A stretch of DNA of 64,000 nt. Origin: Marinicrinis sediminis (GTDB taxonomy: Bacteria > Bacillota > Bacilli > Paenibacillales > KCTC-33676). Both the position numbers and the translations under genes were made by a program. Where the stretch lies: contig NZ_JBHUMM010000043.1 in NCBI RefSeq assembly GCF_042685085.1, forward strand, positions 434,001 to 498,000, written 5' to 3'. A model generated the notes under the pieces. It was not told where the DNA came from. It was given only the letters and a program-made list of their open reading frames with translations, and made no database searches. Position 1 is the first letter of the stretch. Every line of letters starts with the position of its first letter. Of the stretch, positions 1 through 8,064 are shown in pieces.

Positions 1-10
1 AAAAAAATAA

Positions 11-56
11 AAATGGAGCCGCTCCCCGACACCGTACAGTGGGAGCGGCTCCATTT
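11..56. terminator. Bidirectional intrinsic terminator
   Basis: A perfect 16-bp inverted repeat (11-26 with 41-56) encloses a 14-base loop. It is flanked by an A-rich run on the left and a T-run on the right, so it can terminate transcription in both directions. It lies just beyond the stop of the small minus-strand gene at 89-262 and of whatever + strand gene ends before the window. Confidence 0.85.
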
Positions 57-88
57 TTTAGGATAGAACCTATCATTGCAAATACGTG

Positions 89-262
89 TTATTGCGAATG
101 TGTGTTTCGCAGACTATATTGGTTGGCATGGAACTCCTTCAGCATTCTTTGCTTCATTTGTTGGTCATGCTCATTCAATCCGTGCTGATTTTCCTGAATC
201 AGATACTGGGAAATCTCTTTTCTTAGCAATTCATTTTTTCTTTCTAGTGTTTGATGTGCCAT
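89..262 (-). CDS. Small hydrophilic hypothetical protein
   Basis: This 57-residue frame on the minus strand encodes a highly charged, Gln/Glu/Lys/His-rich protein (starts MAHQTLERKNELL) with no membrane segment and a probable helical or coiled character. The ATG at 262 is preceded by AAAGGAG about 14 bases upstream, and the stop is followed by a strong terminator at 11-56. An upstream in-frame ATG at 301 has no comparable ribosome binding site. I do not recognise the family. It is divergently oriented to the kinase gene. The terminator and the ribosome binding site make it more likely real than a chance frame. Confidence 0.55.
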   Translation of the reverse strand: MAHQTLERKNELLRKEISQYLIQENQHGLNEHDQQMKQRMLKEFHANQYSLRNTHSQ

Positions 263-502
263 GTGAGGCCTCTTCACTCCTTTTGACGCGATGGACGTCA
301 TTTTTGTCTTCCATGATGAATGCCATCATGTCTGATCACGCTGGATCAACTACACTTTAATTATACCCACCCCTAAGTAGGATTGAAACAGCACTGTAAC
401 ATGACGTGGCAGATAGGAGTGGAGTGAATCCGGCTGAGATCAGGATAGTACATGGAGATATACAATTGCGCGCAAATCCTCCACGATGCAGCAAGATTCA
501 TC

Positions 503-531
503 GTCACAGCATTTGGAAATTGTGCTATACT
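503..531 (+). promoter_or_regulatory. Probable SigA promoter of the kinase gene
   Basis: GTCACA (503-508) and TATACT (526-531) are separated by 17 bases. The -10 has an extended TG (TGC-TATACT). The predicted transcript start near 538 lies 30 bases before the ATG at 568, which supports that start over an upstream in-frame ATG at 406. Confidence 0.5.
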
Positions 532-567
532 GTTGAGCAACAGGTTCAGAGTCAGGGGGAAGTCATA

Positions 568-2124
568 ATGAAAAAGCCATCTTCTTACCAGCCAGGTGAT
601 CTGCTCGCAGGGCGTTACCGCTTGATCAGGGAGTTGGGTCAGGGAGGCATGGGTGCGGTCTATGCGGTAGAGGATCTGCATCTCAATGGAAAGCAATGGG
701 CGGTCAAAATCATGGATGCCGATGAAAAACTGGCGGCAGAAAGCGAGCTGAAGCTGTTGATGGAGCTCAGTCACCCGTTTCTGCCGCGCATCGTTGATGC
801 CATTCAGACGCATGATTCACAAAGCGTCATCATTGTGATGGATTACATAGAGGGCGTTACCCTGCAGCAATTATTTGTGAATCAGCAGCATCAGCTGTCT
901 GATGAGCAGTTGCTGAAATGGACACGACAATTGTGCGAGGTGCTGGATTATTTGCACAGTCAGGCTCAACCTGTCATTTATCGGGACCTGAAGCCTGCCA
1001 ATATCATGATTGATCCAAATGACAATATGAAGCTGATCGATTTTGGTATTTCCCGCAGATACGACACGATGCAGACAAGCGATACCAGACAGCTTGGGAC
1101 GATAGGCTTTGCAGCCCCGGAACAGTATGCAGGTCACCAGTCTGGTCCTCGTACGGATCTGTACGTCCTTGGTGCCTGCTTGTATTATCTGCTGTCAGGA
1201 GGCGAGCATGCAGTACCTGTGGAGAATGAGCAAGCAGAGAGCTTGCAGCTAGTCCCTGACAAATGGCGAGCGATCCTGTATCGATTGCTCCAGCAAAATC
1301 CGCTGTATCGTTATGCCAATGTGAAGCAGCTGCAGCAGGATCTGCGCGAGCTGGAGGGGCTGGCGGGTCCCGCGAACCCAATGAAGAGGTCGGGTCATCG
1401 ACCGAAAATTATTGCCGTTTCGGGAATTGATCAGCATGTTGGAGCCAGCTTTATGGCAGAAGCCATTGCCATCTATCTTGGCCAATTGTTTTTGTCGTCG
1501 TGTGTGCTGGAGTTAAAAGGCATCTCTGCGTCCATGAGCGGTGCCGATGCCAGCCTGCTTCATGAAGAAATGCAGCTCAGCAAACGAACGGTGAAGGAAA
1601 TTTATTATGTAAATGTCGATTGGGGCCGATCCCTTCAATCCACCGTTGATGCTCTTCAAGACAAAATAAACGGCAGAGCGGACATGGCTTGCTGGGTGCT
1701 GGATTTGTCCGAGCACCTTCATTTGATCGATTCGCTGCATACGATGATAGACGAATGGGTCATCGTAGCCGATGCGAGCCCGCGACGTTTTAACAGCAGG
1801 CACGCCGAATTGGCTTTTCAGAAGGCTGCGACGTACAGGCAAAAGGGATATTCCGTCCATTTCATCGGCAATCGTGATCCGGGACCCCACTTTCACGCCC
1901 AATGGGCGGGCAGCTTTCCCTGGAAGCCCATTTGTTTCGTGGATAATATTCCGTATGCGGAATGGATCAAGGCGGAGTATCAAGGAAAGCATGTGTTAAG
2001 CAACCGGGACTGGTTCGAGACATGCCGGGAATGTCTTGCGCCTTACTTGCAGCACTGGCAACATCACGTACAGCCGAAGCCAAGTCGGAAGGGTTGGATC
2101 GCCAGAATGCGCAAAAATGGTTGA
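568..2124 (+). CDS. Membrane-free Ser/Thr protein kinase with P-loop-like C-terminal domain, next to Tad pilus locus
   Basis: A 518-residue Hanks-type Ser/Thr kinase. The kinase domain covers about residues 14-270: glycine loop GQGGMG (24-29), ATP-binding Lys in AVKIMD (about 47), catalytic loop YRDLKPAN (138-145, Asp about 140), DFG (about 158-160) and an APE-like PEQ. The C-terminal half (about 280-518) starts with a beta strand and a loop resembling a MinD/CpaE-type nucleotide fold (VSGIDQHVGASF) without the P-loop lysine, so it may be a non-hydrolysing pseudo-ATPase; that is inference. No transmembrane segment or PASTA repeats are seen, unlike PrkC. The start is chosen by the AGGGGGA ribosome binding site and the promoter just upstream. 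A terminator separates it from the Tad genes, but its position facing an FHA protein at the other end suggests it phosphorylates Tad-system components. Confidence 0.9.
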   Translation: MKKPSSYQPGDLLAGRYRLIRELGQGGMGAVYAVEDLHLNGKQWAVKIMDADEKLAAESELKLLMELSHPFLPRIVDAIQTHDSQSVIIVMDYIEGVTLQQLFVNQQHQLSDEQLLKWTRQLCEVLDYLHSQAQPVIYRDLKPANIMIDPNDNMKLIDFGISRRYDTMQTSDTRQLGTIGFAAPEQYAGHQSGPRTDLYVLGACLYYLLSGGEHAVPVENEQAESLQLVPDKWRAILYRLLQQNPLYRYANVKQLQQDLRELEGLAGPANPMKRSGHRPKIIAVSGIDQHVGASFMAEAIAIYLGQLFLSSCVLELKGISASMSGADASLLHEEMQLSKRTVKEIYYVNVDWGRSLQSTVDALQDKINGRADMACWVLDLSEHLHLIDSLHTMIDEWVIVADASPRRFNSRHAELAFQKAATYRQKGYSVHFIGNRDPGPHFHAQWAGSFPWKPICFVDNIPYAEWIKAEYQGKHVLSNRDWFETCRECLAPYLQHWQHHVQPKPSRKGWIARMRKNG

Positions 2125-2176
2125 AAATTGGAGGAATATAGGATATATTAGTTTCAATTGAATGAAATCAAAGCGG

Positions 2177-2236
2177 AAGCACCGCTCACAGCTGATCAGA
2201 AGAGGATTCAGCTTGTGGGTGGTGCTTATTTTTTTG
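2177..2236 (+). terminator. Long intrinsic terminator or attenuator between kinase and tad genes
   Basis: AAGCACC (2177-2183) pairs with GGTGCTT (2221-2227). An inner CAC/AGCTGA arm pairs with TTCAGCT/GTG, giving one extended hairpin followed by a run of Ts (2229-2235). It ends the kinase transcript or attenuates read-through into the pilus operon. A TTG-initiated frame running through it is therefore unlikely to be translated. Confidence 0.75.
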
Positions 2237-2271
2237 GTCTGGATATAAATGGAAACCAGGGAGGGCTGGAG

Positions 2272-2373
2272 ATGAATCTGACCAGGCAGCAGCAGAAAAC
2301 GCTCATGATCTTAACCGCCGCTGGCGGGATGTTTACGATTTTTGGCGTGCTGAAATTATTCGGGATTTTATGA
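2272..2373 (+). CDS. Small single-pass membrane protein at head of tad operon
   Basis: A 33-residue protein: short basic N-terminus (MNLTRQQQK) followed by one hydrophobic helix to the C-terminus (about residues 10-33). The ATG follows GGAGGG. The frame is open further upstream, but that part lies inside the terminator hairpin at 2177-2236, so I take the ATG. It ends 17 bases before the TadZ-like start and is probably co-translated with it. The function is unknown; a small membrane subunit or leader of the pilus machine is possible. Confidence 0.5.
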   Translation: MNLTRQQQKTLMILTAAGGMFTIFGVLKLFGIL

Positions 2374-2390
2374 AGAAAGGGGGGGACAAG

Positions 2391-3656
2391 ATGCTGTTGT
2401 ATCTCGTGCTCGAAGATGAGGCGTATATGAATTTGTTCAGTCGATTCGTGGCCTCATCGGATACACTCCGCATGCAATATACATGCAAAACCTTTACGTC
2501 TGTCAACACCCTGCAAGCATCTTGGAAACAGGAGGCAGGTGAGGGAATGATCCTGACTTCTCCGTCCCTGTGCGAAGAAGTAGACACGGTCTTGTCACAG
2601 AGTCTGCCCACAGAACGGCGCCTGCACAAGGTAATCCTGGTTGAACATCCAGCCGGGGCTGTCCGTTCCGGTTGGCAGAGGGTGGAAAAGTATCAGTCTG
2701 TAGAGGATTTACTCATACAGGCCAGAGAGGGCTTTCAGCAGGCGTACACGCCTCACGTTCCTACGCCGGAAAAGGAGTCTGTTCATCCTGCCGGCGATAC
2801 CCTTCTCGTTGGACTCACCTCGGTGAGCGGAGGGGCAGGAAAGTCGATTCTCGCACTGGCGCTCATCCAAAAGCTGCAAAGCGCTGGCAAGAAGGCCTTG
2901 TATGTATCTCTGGAGAGCTTGCCATCACTTGAAACGTATGACCGATCAAGCAAGACCTGGAGAGCGGATGACCTGAGTGACCAAACAGATATCCCTGACG
3001 ATGACGCCACTGGCCCGACAGGGCTGGATCATATTCATTATCTGCTGCGTACTCGTCCGGATGAGGTGCATACAGCGCTGGTTGACAGTTTGGTTCATAG
3101 TGAAACGCTGCGTGTGACCTATCTGCCCTCCTTTCAGACAACAAGAGCCTGGTCAGAACTGACAGTAGAGGATGTTCAGCTGCTTGCGGACCGGCTTCGC
3201 GCGCAGCCCTTTGATTTCGTCATTGTGGAAGCAGAGAGCGGAATAAGCGAGATTGGCAGGGCGCTGCAACAGCGCTGCGACGTGCAGTTGCATGTGGTCA
3301 ACGATGATGTTCACGCGATATCCAAGCTAACCAGATACAAGGCAGAACAGGCGGAGCGTGTCGCGCTTGGAGAGGGAATGGCGGCGAAAGAAAACCAGTG
3401 GCTCCTGAACGGGATCGTGGTCAACCGGTGCGGCCCTTCCAGAGAGGAACGACGGGCACTTGAACAATGGGCAGATGTTCTGTTTGAGCTTCCTTACGTA
3501 CCAGAATGGAAATGGGTGACTTCCCCGCAATGGACACAGCCGCCCCAGGCCTATCAGGTGGCGGTGATGCAACTGGCCAAACAGCTGCTGCAACTGAAAG
3601 GTAATCATAGCAAGCAAAAGGGATGGTCACATGGAGCAGTTCATTCAGCAAATTAA
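2391..3656 (+). CDS. tadZ: TadZ/CpaE-like pilus assembly ATPase
   Basis: A 421-residue protein. The N-terminal 120 residues look like the degenerate receiver-like domain of CpaE/TadZ. From about residue 135 comes a MinD/ParA-type ATPase fold with a deviant P-loop, SGGAGKS (about 146-152), and a later hydrophobic strand DFVIVEAESG typical of the switch region. TadZ proteins localise the Tad secretion ATPase at the cell pole or membrane. The start at 2391 has AAAGGGGGG immediately upstream; an ATG seven codons earlier would bury that site. The end overlaps the TadA gene by 26 bases, showing tight translational coupling. The gene symbol rests on position and domain logic, because sequence conservation in this family is low. 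Confidence 0.8.
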   Translation: MLLYLVLEDEAYMNLFSRFVASSDTLRMQYTCKTFTSVNTLQASWKQEAGEGMILTSPSLCEEVDTVLSQSLPTERRLHKVILVEHPAGAVRSGWQRVEKYQSVEDLLIQAREGFQQAYTPHVPTPEKESVHPAGDTLLVGLTSVSGGAGKSILALALIQKLQSAGKKALYVSLESLPSLETYDRSSKTWRADDLSDQTDIPDDDATGPTGLDHIHYLLRTRPDEVHTALVDSLVHSETLRVTYLPSFQTTRAWSELTVEDVQLLADRLRAQPFDFVIVEAESGISEIGRALQQRCDVQLHVVNDDVHAISKLTRYKAEQAERVALGEGMAAKENQWLLNGIVVNRCGPSREERRALEQWADVLFELPYVPEWKWVTSPQWTQPPQAYQVAVMQLAKQLLQLKGNHSKQKGWSHGAVHSAN

Positions 3657-4875
3657 GAACAGGCTGCGGGAAGCGATTGAATACGAGGATTTTTCGACAG
3701 ATGAGGAGCTGAAACAATGGATTGAGCGTCAGGTGTTGAATCTGGGAGCCCGGTACACGGTCTCGGAAAAACAGCAGATGATCGCCCGAATTTATCATTC
3801 CATTCGCGGTTACGATGTTCTTCAGCCTTATATCGATGACCCGCAGATTACAGAGATTATGATCAACGGACATGACCAGATTTTCATTGAGCGGGAAGGT
3901 CAGGTACTGCAGGCTCCCATGCAATTCGAGAGCAAAGAGAAGCTGGAAGATGTCATTCAGATGATTGTCGGTCAGGTCAACCGGATCGTCAATGAAAGCA
4001 CCCCGATTGTGGATGCGAGACTGCCTGACGGCTCCAGGGTAAATGTCGTCCTTCCTCCCATTGCACTGGACGGGCCTACGATGACCATTCGGAAATTTCC
4101 CGAACAACCGATTCATATGCAGGACCTCGTCCGATTTGGCTCGGTGACGGAGGAAGCAGCCGACATGCTCAAAATGCTCGTCCAGGCCAAATACAATATT
4201 TTCATTGGTGGTGGTACAGGTTCAGGAAAGACGACGTTTCTCAATGCCCTGGCTCAATTCATTCCGCCCGATGAGCGTATCATTACGATTGAGGATTCCG
4301 CAGAACTTCAGATTCGCACGGTTCCGAACCTGGTGCGAATGGAGACGCGCAATGCGAATACAGAGGGCAAGGGAGAGATTCCCATTCGTCAGTTGATTCG
4401 CTCCTCTCTGCGGATGCGTCCCAATCGGATTGTGGTCGGGGAAGTGCGGGGGGCGGAAGCACTGGACATGCTGCAAGCGATGAACACCGGGCATGACGGC
4501 TCCCTGTCTACCGGGCATGCCAATTCGACCAAGGATATGATCAGTCGGCTGGAGACGATGGTGCTCAGTGCGGTTCAGCTTCCGGTAGAAGTCATTCGTC
4601 AGCAAATTGCTTCTGCCATCGATATCTTTATCCATTTGTCCCGATTCCGTGATCGAAGCCGGAGAGTAGCAGAAATCAGCGAAGTCATCGGCATAGAGAA
4701 TGGGCAGGTTCTGCTCAACCCGCTGTATGTTTTTGAAGAACATGAGACTTCCACGCTCGATCATATATCGGGCAGCCTGACCGCTACCGGCCATGCGATC
4801 CACAACAGAAGCAAGCTGGAGCTCGCCGGATTTCAGCGAGCAGCAACGCCCAGTGGAAGGAGCGATCGGATATGA
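3631..4875 (+). CDS. tadA: TadA/CpaF secretion ATPase of the Tad pilus
   Basis: A 414-residue type II/IV secretion ATPase (CpaF family) that powers Flp pilus polymerisation at the cytoplasmic face. An N-terminal helical domain (1-150) is followed by the RecA-like core: Walker A GGTGSGKTT (194-202), acidic box ITIEDSAEL (about 218-226), the Walker B/His-box region RIVVGEVRGAEA and GHDGSLSTGHANS (about 263-295). Length matches CpaF. The ATG at 3631 follows AAGGGATG and overlaps the TadZ gene; the stop overlaps the TadB start in an ATGA arrangement. It is the most confidently assigned gene of the locus. Confidence 0.95.
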   Translation: MEQFIQQIKNRLREAIEYEDFSTDEELKQWIERQVLNLGARYTVSEKQQMIARIYHSIRGYDVLQPYIDDPQITEIMINGHDQIFIEREGQVLQAPMQFESKEKLEDVIQMIVGQVNRIVNESTPIVDARLPDGSRVNVVLPPIALDGPTMTIRKFPEQPIHMQDLVRFGSVTEEAADMLKMLVQAKYNIFIGGGTGSGKTTFLNALAQFIPPDERIITIEDSAELQIRTVPNLVRMETRNANTEGKGEIPIRQLIRSSLRMRPNRIVVGEVRGAEALDMLQAMNTGHDGSLSTGHANSTKDMISRLETMVLSAVQLPVEVIRQQIASAIDIFIHLSRFRDRSRRVAEISEVIGIENGQVLLNPLYVFEEHETSTLDHISGSLTATGHAIHNRSKLELAGFQRAATPSGRSDRI

Positions 4876-5657
4876 GTGGTTCCAAACCATTTACCAGCCT
4901 GGGCAGACAGCTTCATAACGTGAAGCAGATCATGCGTGAGGACTGGACGTTCAAGCACTGGATCTTTACCGGAATCGCAGCGCTGTTTCTATGTTCTGCA
5001 GGATGGCTGTTTTTCGATCAGTGGGTAGCTGGGCTGATTCTCATGATCTTCGCACCGTTCTATCCGGTGTGGAAAAACGAGTCGTGGAAGGAGCAGAAGC
5101 GATTTCTGCTGGCAGTCGATTTCAAACAGGCGCTGGAAGTAGTCAGTTCCTATTTGCGTGCAGGCCGATCGGTGGAGAGCGCATTTCGTGAGAGCATGAA
5201 GGATCTCAGCTTCTTGTTTCCTGATCCGCAGTCTCCAATTATGACGGAGCTGAAGCGAATCAATCGCCAGGTGGATACAGGTGAGCCGATCGAGAAGGCG
5301 ATCTATGCGTTTGCGGTCCGATCCAGGCAGGAAGACATCCTCAATTTCGCAGAAGTGTTTGTCATTAGCAAGCGGTCTGGGGGAAACCTGGCTGAGGTGC
5401 TGAGACGAACGGTTCAGATGATCGGTGAAAAGCTCGAAATTCAGCAAGACATTTCCGTCATTGTAGCCCAGAAGAAATTTGAATCGAGATTGCTGATGGG
5501 TGCACCGTTTTGCTTTTTGCTCTTGCTCAAAATCAGTTCGCCGGATTACATGAATCCGCTATATGCCGGAAAAGGCATTCTGATCATGCTGGTGTCTCTG
5601 ATTTTGTTGATTGTTGCGATGCTGCTGTCGCACAAAATTACCGACATCAAAATTTGA
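4872..5657 (+). CDS. tadB: TadB-type inner platform protein (T2SSF domain)
   Basis: A 261-residue polytopic membrane protein. Two hydrophobic segments lie near residues 28-70. A cytoplasmic GspF-type (T2SSF) domain follows, with the characteristic ALEVVSSYLRAGRSVESAF and a later GNLAEVLRRT helix pair. Two more membrane helices lie at the C-terminus. It would form the membrane platform with TadC and be driven by TadA. It is translationally coupled to tadA (4-base overlap). It is followed by 107 bases with no obvious gene before tadC. Confidence 0.9.
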   Translation: MSGSKPFTSLGRQLHNVKQIMREDWTFKHWIFTGIAALFLCSAGWLFFDQWVAGLILMIFAPFYPVWKNESWKEQKRFLLAVDFKQALEVVSSYLRAGRSVESAFRESMKDLSFLFPDPQSPIMTELKRINRQVDTGEPIEKAIYAFAVRSRQEDILNFAEVFVISKRSGGNLAEVLRRTVQMIGEKLEIQQDISVIVAQKKFESRLLMGAPFCFLLLLKISSPDYMNPLYAGKGILIMLVSLILLIVAMLLSHKITDIKI

Positions 5658-5773
5658 CCAGGAAGAATTTTCAATGTCAGGCAGGCATCAACATCTGATG
5701 AAGCAGCGACTGCGAAGCCAAACAAAGAAGTAAAAAGTTTCAGCTGCGATGTCTAACAAAGGGGGTGAGAGAG

Positions 5774-6640
5774 TTGCAGATGGTCTATGGGGGATGGACA
5801 GTGGTACTGTTCGTGGTGGTCGTGCTTGGCGCGATTAAGGAACGCGGTGTGCAGGCAGATCCCGGTCTGGCGGCCCGGCAAAAACGTGATTTTTGGCATG
5901 GATTTGAAATTTACGTTCAGTGGCTCAAGCTGGACAAAAGAATCGGCAAATATTACGGCATTCTGGTTCGTGATCATCGCATTCTGTTTGGTCAGGCGCA
6001 GGCGATTGAACAAACACGGTATTTTTTGAGCAAAGTGATCGGGATGGTGGTCATGATTGTATTGCTGTTGTCGCTGTGCGGTTTCAGTGCAAGTTCGGAT
6101 GCGTCTCTGCTGGGCATGATGGTTCTCTTTGCTGTGATCCTTCCACTTGTGATGTACAAGCAGGTGCAGCAGCAGTTAAAACGACGCAGGATGCTGATCC
6201 TGATGGAGTTGCCGAATTTGCTGAATAAGGTCACCCTGCTTATGAACGCAGGGGAAACCTTGCAAGGAGCGATGATGAAAGCCGTCCAGGGCAAGCAGAC
6301 AGATGCTCACCATCCCCTGTACAAGGAATGGTTCAGACTGGTGCAGCAGATGAAGAATCATGAGCCTTTTCAACAGGCTCTGGAAGAGTTTAACCGAAGG
6401 TGTGCTGTACAGGAGGTATCGCTGCTGACCAACACCATCCTGCTGAATTTCCGGCGGGGAGGCACAGAGTTCGTCGCAGCACTGGCAGGCTTGTCCTTCC
6501 AATTGTGGGAGGCTCGCAAGGCTGCCGCCAAAACACTCGGGGAAGAAGCATCATCGAAACTAGTCTTTCCGATGGTGCTCGTTTTTCTGATCGTACTGAC
6601 CATTACGGCAGCCCCCGCGATCCTGTCGGTCAGCTTTTAG
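5774..6640 (+). CDS. tadC: TadC-type inner platform protein (T2SSF domain)
   Basis: A 288-residue membrane protein paired with TadB. One N-terminal helix is followed by a central pair of helices (about residues 88-130), a T2SSF-like cytoplasmic domain (LPNLLNKVTLLMNAGETLQ), and a C-terminal helix (VLVFLIVLTITAAPAIL). I choose the TTG at 5774 because AAAGGGGGTG sits 6 bases before it. A GTG at 5765 lies inside that ribosome binding site, and an ATG at 5780 is also possible. Together with TadB it builds the platform of the Flp pilus. Confidence 0.88.
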   Translation: MQMVYGGWTVVLFVVVVLGAIKERGVQADPGLAARQKRDFWHGFEIYVQWLKLDKRIGKYYGILVRDHRILFGQAQAIEQTRYFLSKVIGMVVMIVLLLSLCGFSASSDASLLGMMVLFAVILPLVMYKQVQQQLKRRRMLILMELPNLLNKVTLLMNAGETLQGAMMKAVQGKQTDAHHPLYKEWFRLVQQMKNHEPFQQALEEFNRRCAVQEVSLLTNTILLNFRRGGTEFVAALAGLSFQLWEARKAAAKTLGEEASSKLVFPMVLVFLIVLTITAAPAILSVSF

Positions 6641-6689
6641 CAAGCCGCGACATACAAACCTATGTATAGATTCTGGAGGAGGAACACAT

Positions 6690-6905
6690 ATGAATTGGTT
6701 GTCAAACAAATGGAAAGCCGTATGGAAAGAAGAAAAGGGTCTGGGAACGCTGGAGATTTTGCTCATTATTGCCGTGTTAGTCGTTATCGCAGTCGTATTC
6801 CGAAAATGGATCGTGAGCTGGGTAAATCAGCTTTTCACTGATACTCAAGAGGAAATTGATACTATTGATAACCTAAGACCAAGTGATCCGCCAGCGACGC
6901 CATAA
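6690..6905 (+). CDS. Flp-like major pilin
   Basis: A 71-residue pilin-like protein. A basic N-terminus ends in EEKGLGTLEILL. The Gly-Leu junction followed by Glu at about +5 and a hydrophobic helix (LLIIAVLVVIAVVF) matches Flp/class III prepilin processing. A short acidic/Pro-rich tail (residues 50-71) follows. It corresponds to the Flp1-like family of Gram-positive Tad loci. An excellent AGGAGG lies 9-10 bases before the ATG. The A24 peptidase encoded at 10987-11508 would be its processing enzyme. Confidence 0.85.
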   Translation: MNWLSNKWKAVWKEEKGLGTLEILLIIAVLVVIAVVFRKWIVSWVNQLFTDTQEEIDTIDNLRPSDPPATP

Positions 6906-7006
6906 TAAGCTACGGCAACATAATCAACATGAAGCACGCTGATTCACTTGTTCATCGGTATGAGGCGTGAAAGTCAAAGGAGTAGCGAATAAGGGCAGGT
7001 GTGGGA

Positions 7007-8014
7007 ATGCGAGTGTTAGAAAAATCGAGACAGCTTAAACGGAATGAAGCAGGTTCTTTTACACTGGAGGCGGCGATTATTCTGCCCGTTCTCCTGCTTG
7101 CCGTATTCATGTTCTTTGCTTTGACCGAAACGGTGTATCAGCGAATAGCGACTGAGCAGGAAATTCATAGCGGCGTGGAGAGAAGTGCCTATGTCTGGAA
7201 CAATAGTGCCCGTGATCTGGTAACCGGAGAGGTGCACCCGGGTCAAACGGACGGATTGTACTGGCGCTGGACGAGCAATGATCTGTTCGGATGGATCAGA
7301 GGAGGGACACAGAGCAGTACCTATTCCTTCCCGGATGGTCCTCAAAACAGTGGCCTCCTCCACCGCAAACTGAGTCGGATCAATCAGATGGTTGAATCGC
7401 CGGACTATGGGGAACTGGACTTCAATCATTACTGGCTTTTTCAACTGATTAACGGACAAGAGACGCATACACCTGATTCGGCGTTCTTTAGATGGAAGGT
7501 GATCGAGGCGCCGGAACTGGAAGTGGCCAGCCGTTCTTATGTGGTGGACCCGATTGAACTGAATCGGACCGTGGACTTTCTGACTACATACGCGCAAAAG
7601 CTGACTCAGCGCAACATAGACAAGCGGCAAGCGCAGGAAAAAACCGCTGCGTTTATCGCGCTCAAAAATGAGAACGCCAGCATCGGCAGTCATGTCGAGG
7701 CGGTGGCCTATACCAGAAAGCTGGTCGGTTCCGTTCGCCACGATTTTTACCTGCAAACCTCTGAGGGGAAACGAAAAATCGATGCGTTGGACAAAGATCA
7801 GGTTGTCCATCAGGCGTATTATTCCTTTACAAAATCCAGTCTGGCCCCGCAGATGCGAAAGGATGCTGAGCTGTTGAAGAACAGCAAGGATGTAAACGGG
7901 ATCGTCTATCATTTTTACAAGAAGGGCCGAAACGGAACCGTTGGGCCGGATGCGGCATTGAGAAAGGAAATCGAAGCGCTGGGAATCGTGGTTGTCATTC
8001 ATGATGGTGAATGA
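7007..8014 (+). CDS. TadE-like pseudopilin with large extracellular domain
   Basis: A 335-residue protein with a TadE-type N-terminus: basic leader, then GSFTLEAAIILPVLLLAVF, i.e. a prepilin-like cleavage site with Glu at +5 and one long hydrophobic helix. The remaining roughly 280 residues are hydrophilic and presumably outside the membrane (aromatic-rich middle, Lys-rich end). The ATG at 7007 has AAGGGCAGGTG before it; a GTG two codons upstream is an alternative. It is likely a minor pilin or adhesin-like component of the Tad pilus. The C-terminal domain is not recognised. Confidence 0.75.
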   Translation: MRVLEKSRQLKRNEAGSFTLEAAIILPVLLLAVFMFFALTETVYQRIATEQEIHSGVERSAYVWNNSARDLVTGEVHPGQTDGLYWRWTSNDLFGWIRGGTQSSTYSFPDGPQNSGLLHRKLSRINQMVESPDYGELDFNHYWLFQLINGQETHTPDSAFFRWKVIEAPELEVASRSYVVDPIELNRTVDFLTTYAQKLTQRNIDKRQAQEKTAAFIALKNENASIGSHVEAVAYTRKLVGSVRHDFYLQTSEGKRKIDALDKDQVVHQAYYSFTKSSLAPQMRKDAELLKNSKDVNGIVYHFYKKGRNGTVGPDAALRKEIEALGIVVVIHDGE

Positions 8015-8064
8015 TGGGTCGTTGGCGGGCAACTGGCGCCCACGGAGGCGAAAGGAAGGGAAAC

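Noticed and set aside
406..567. Upstream in-frame ATG for the kinase
   Set aside because: The extension has no ribosome binding site and precedes the predicted promoter at 503-531.
2158..2271. TTG-started extension of the small membrane protein
   Set aside because: It would be translated through the strong hairpin and U-tail at 2177-2236.
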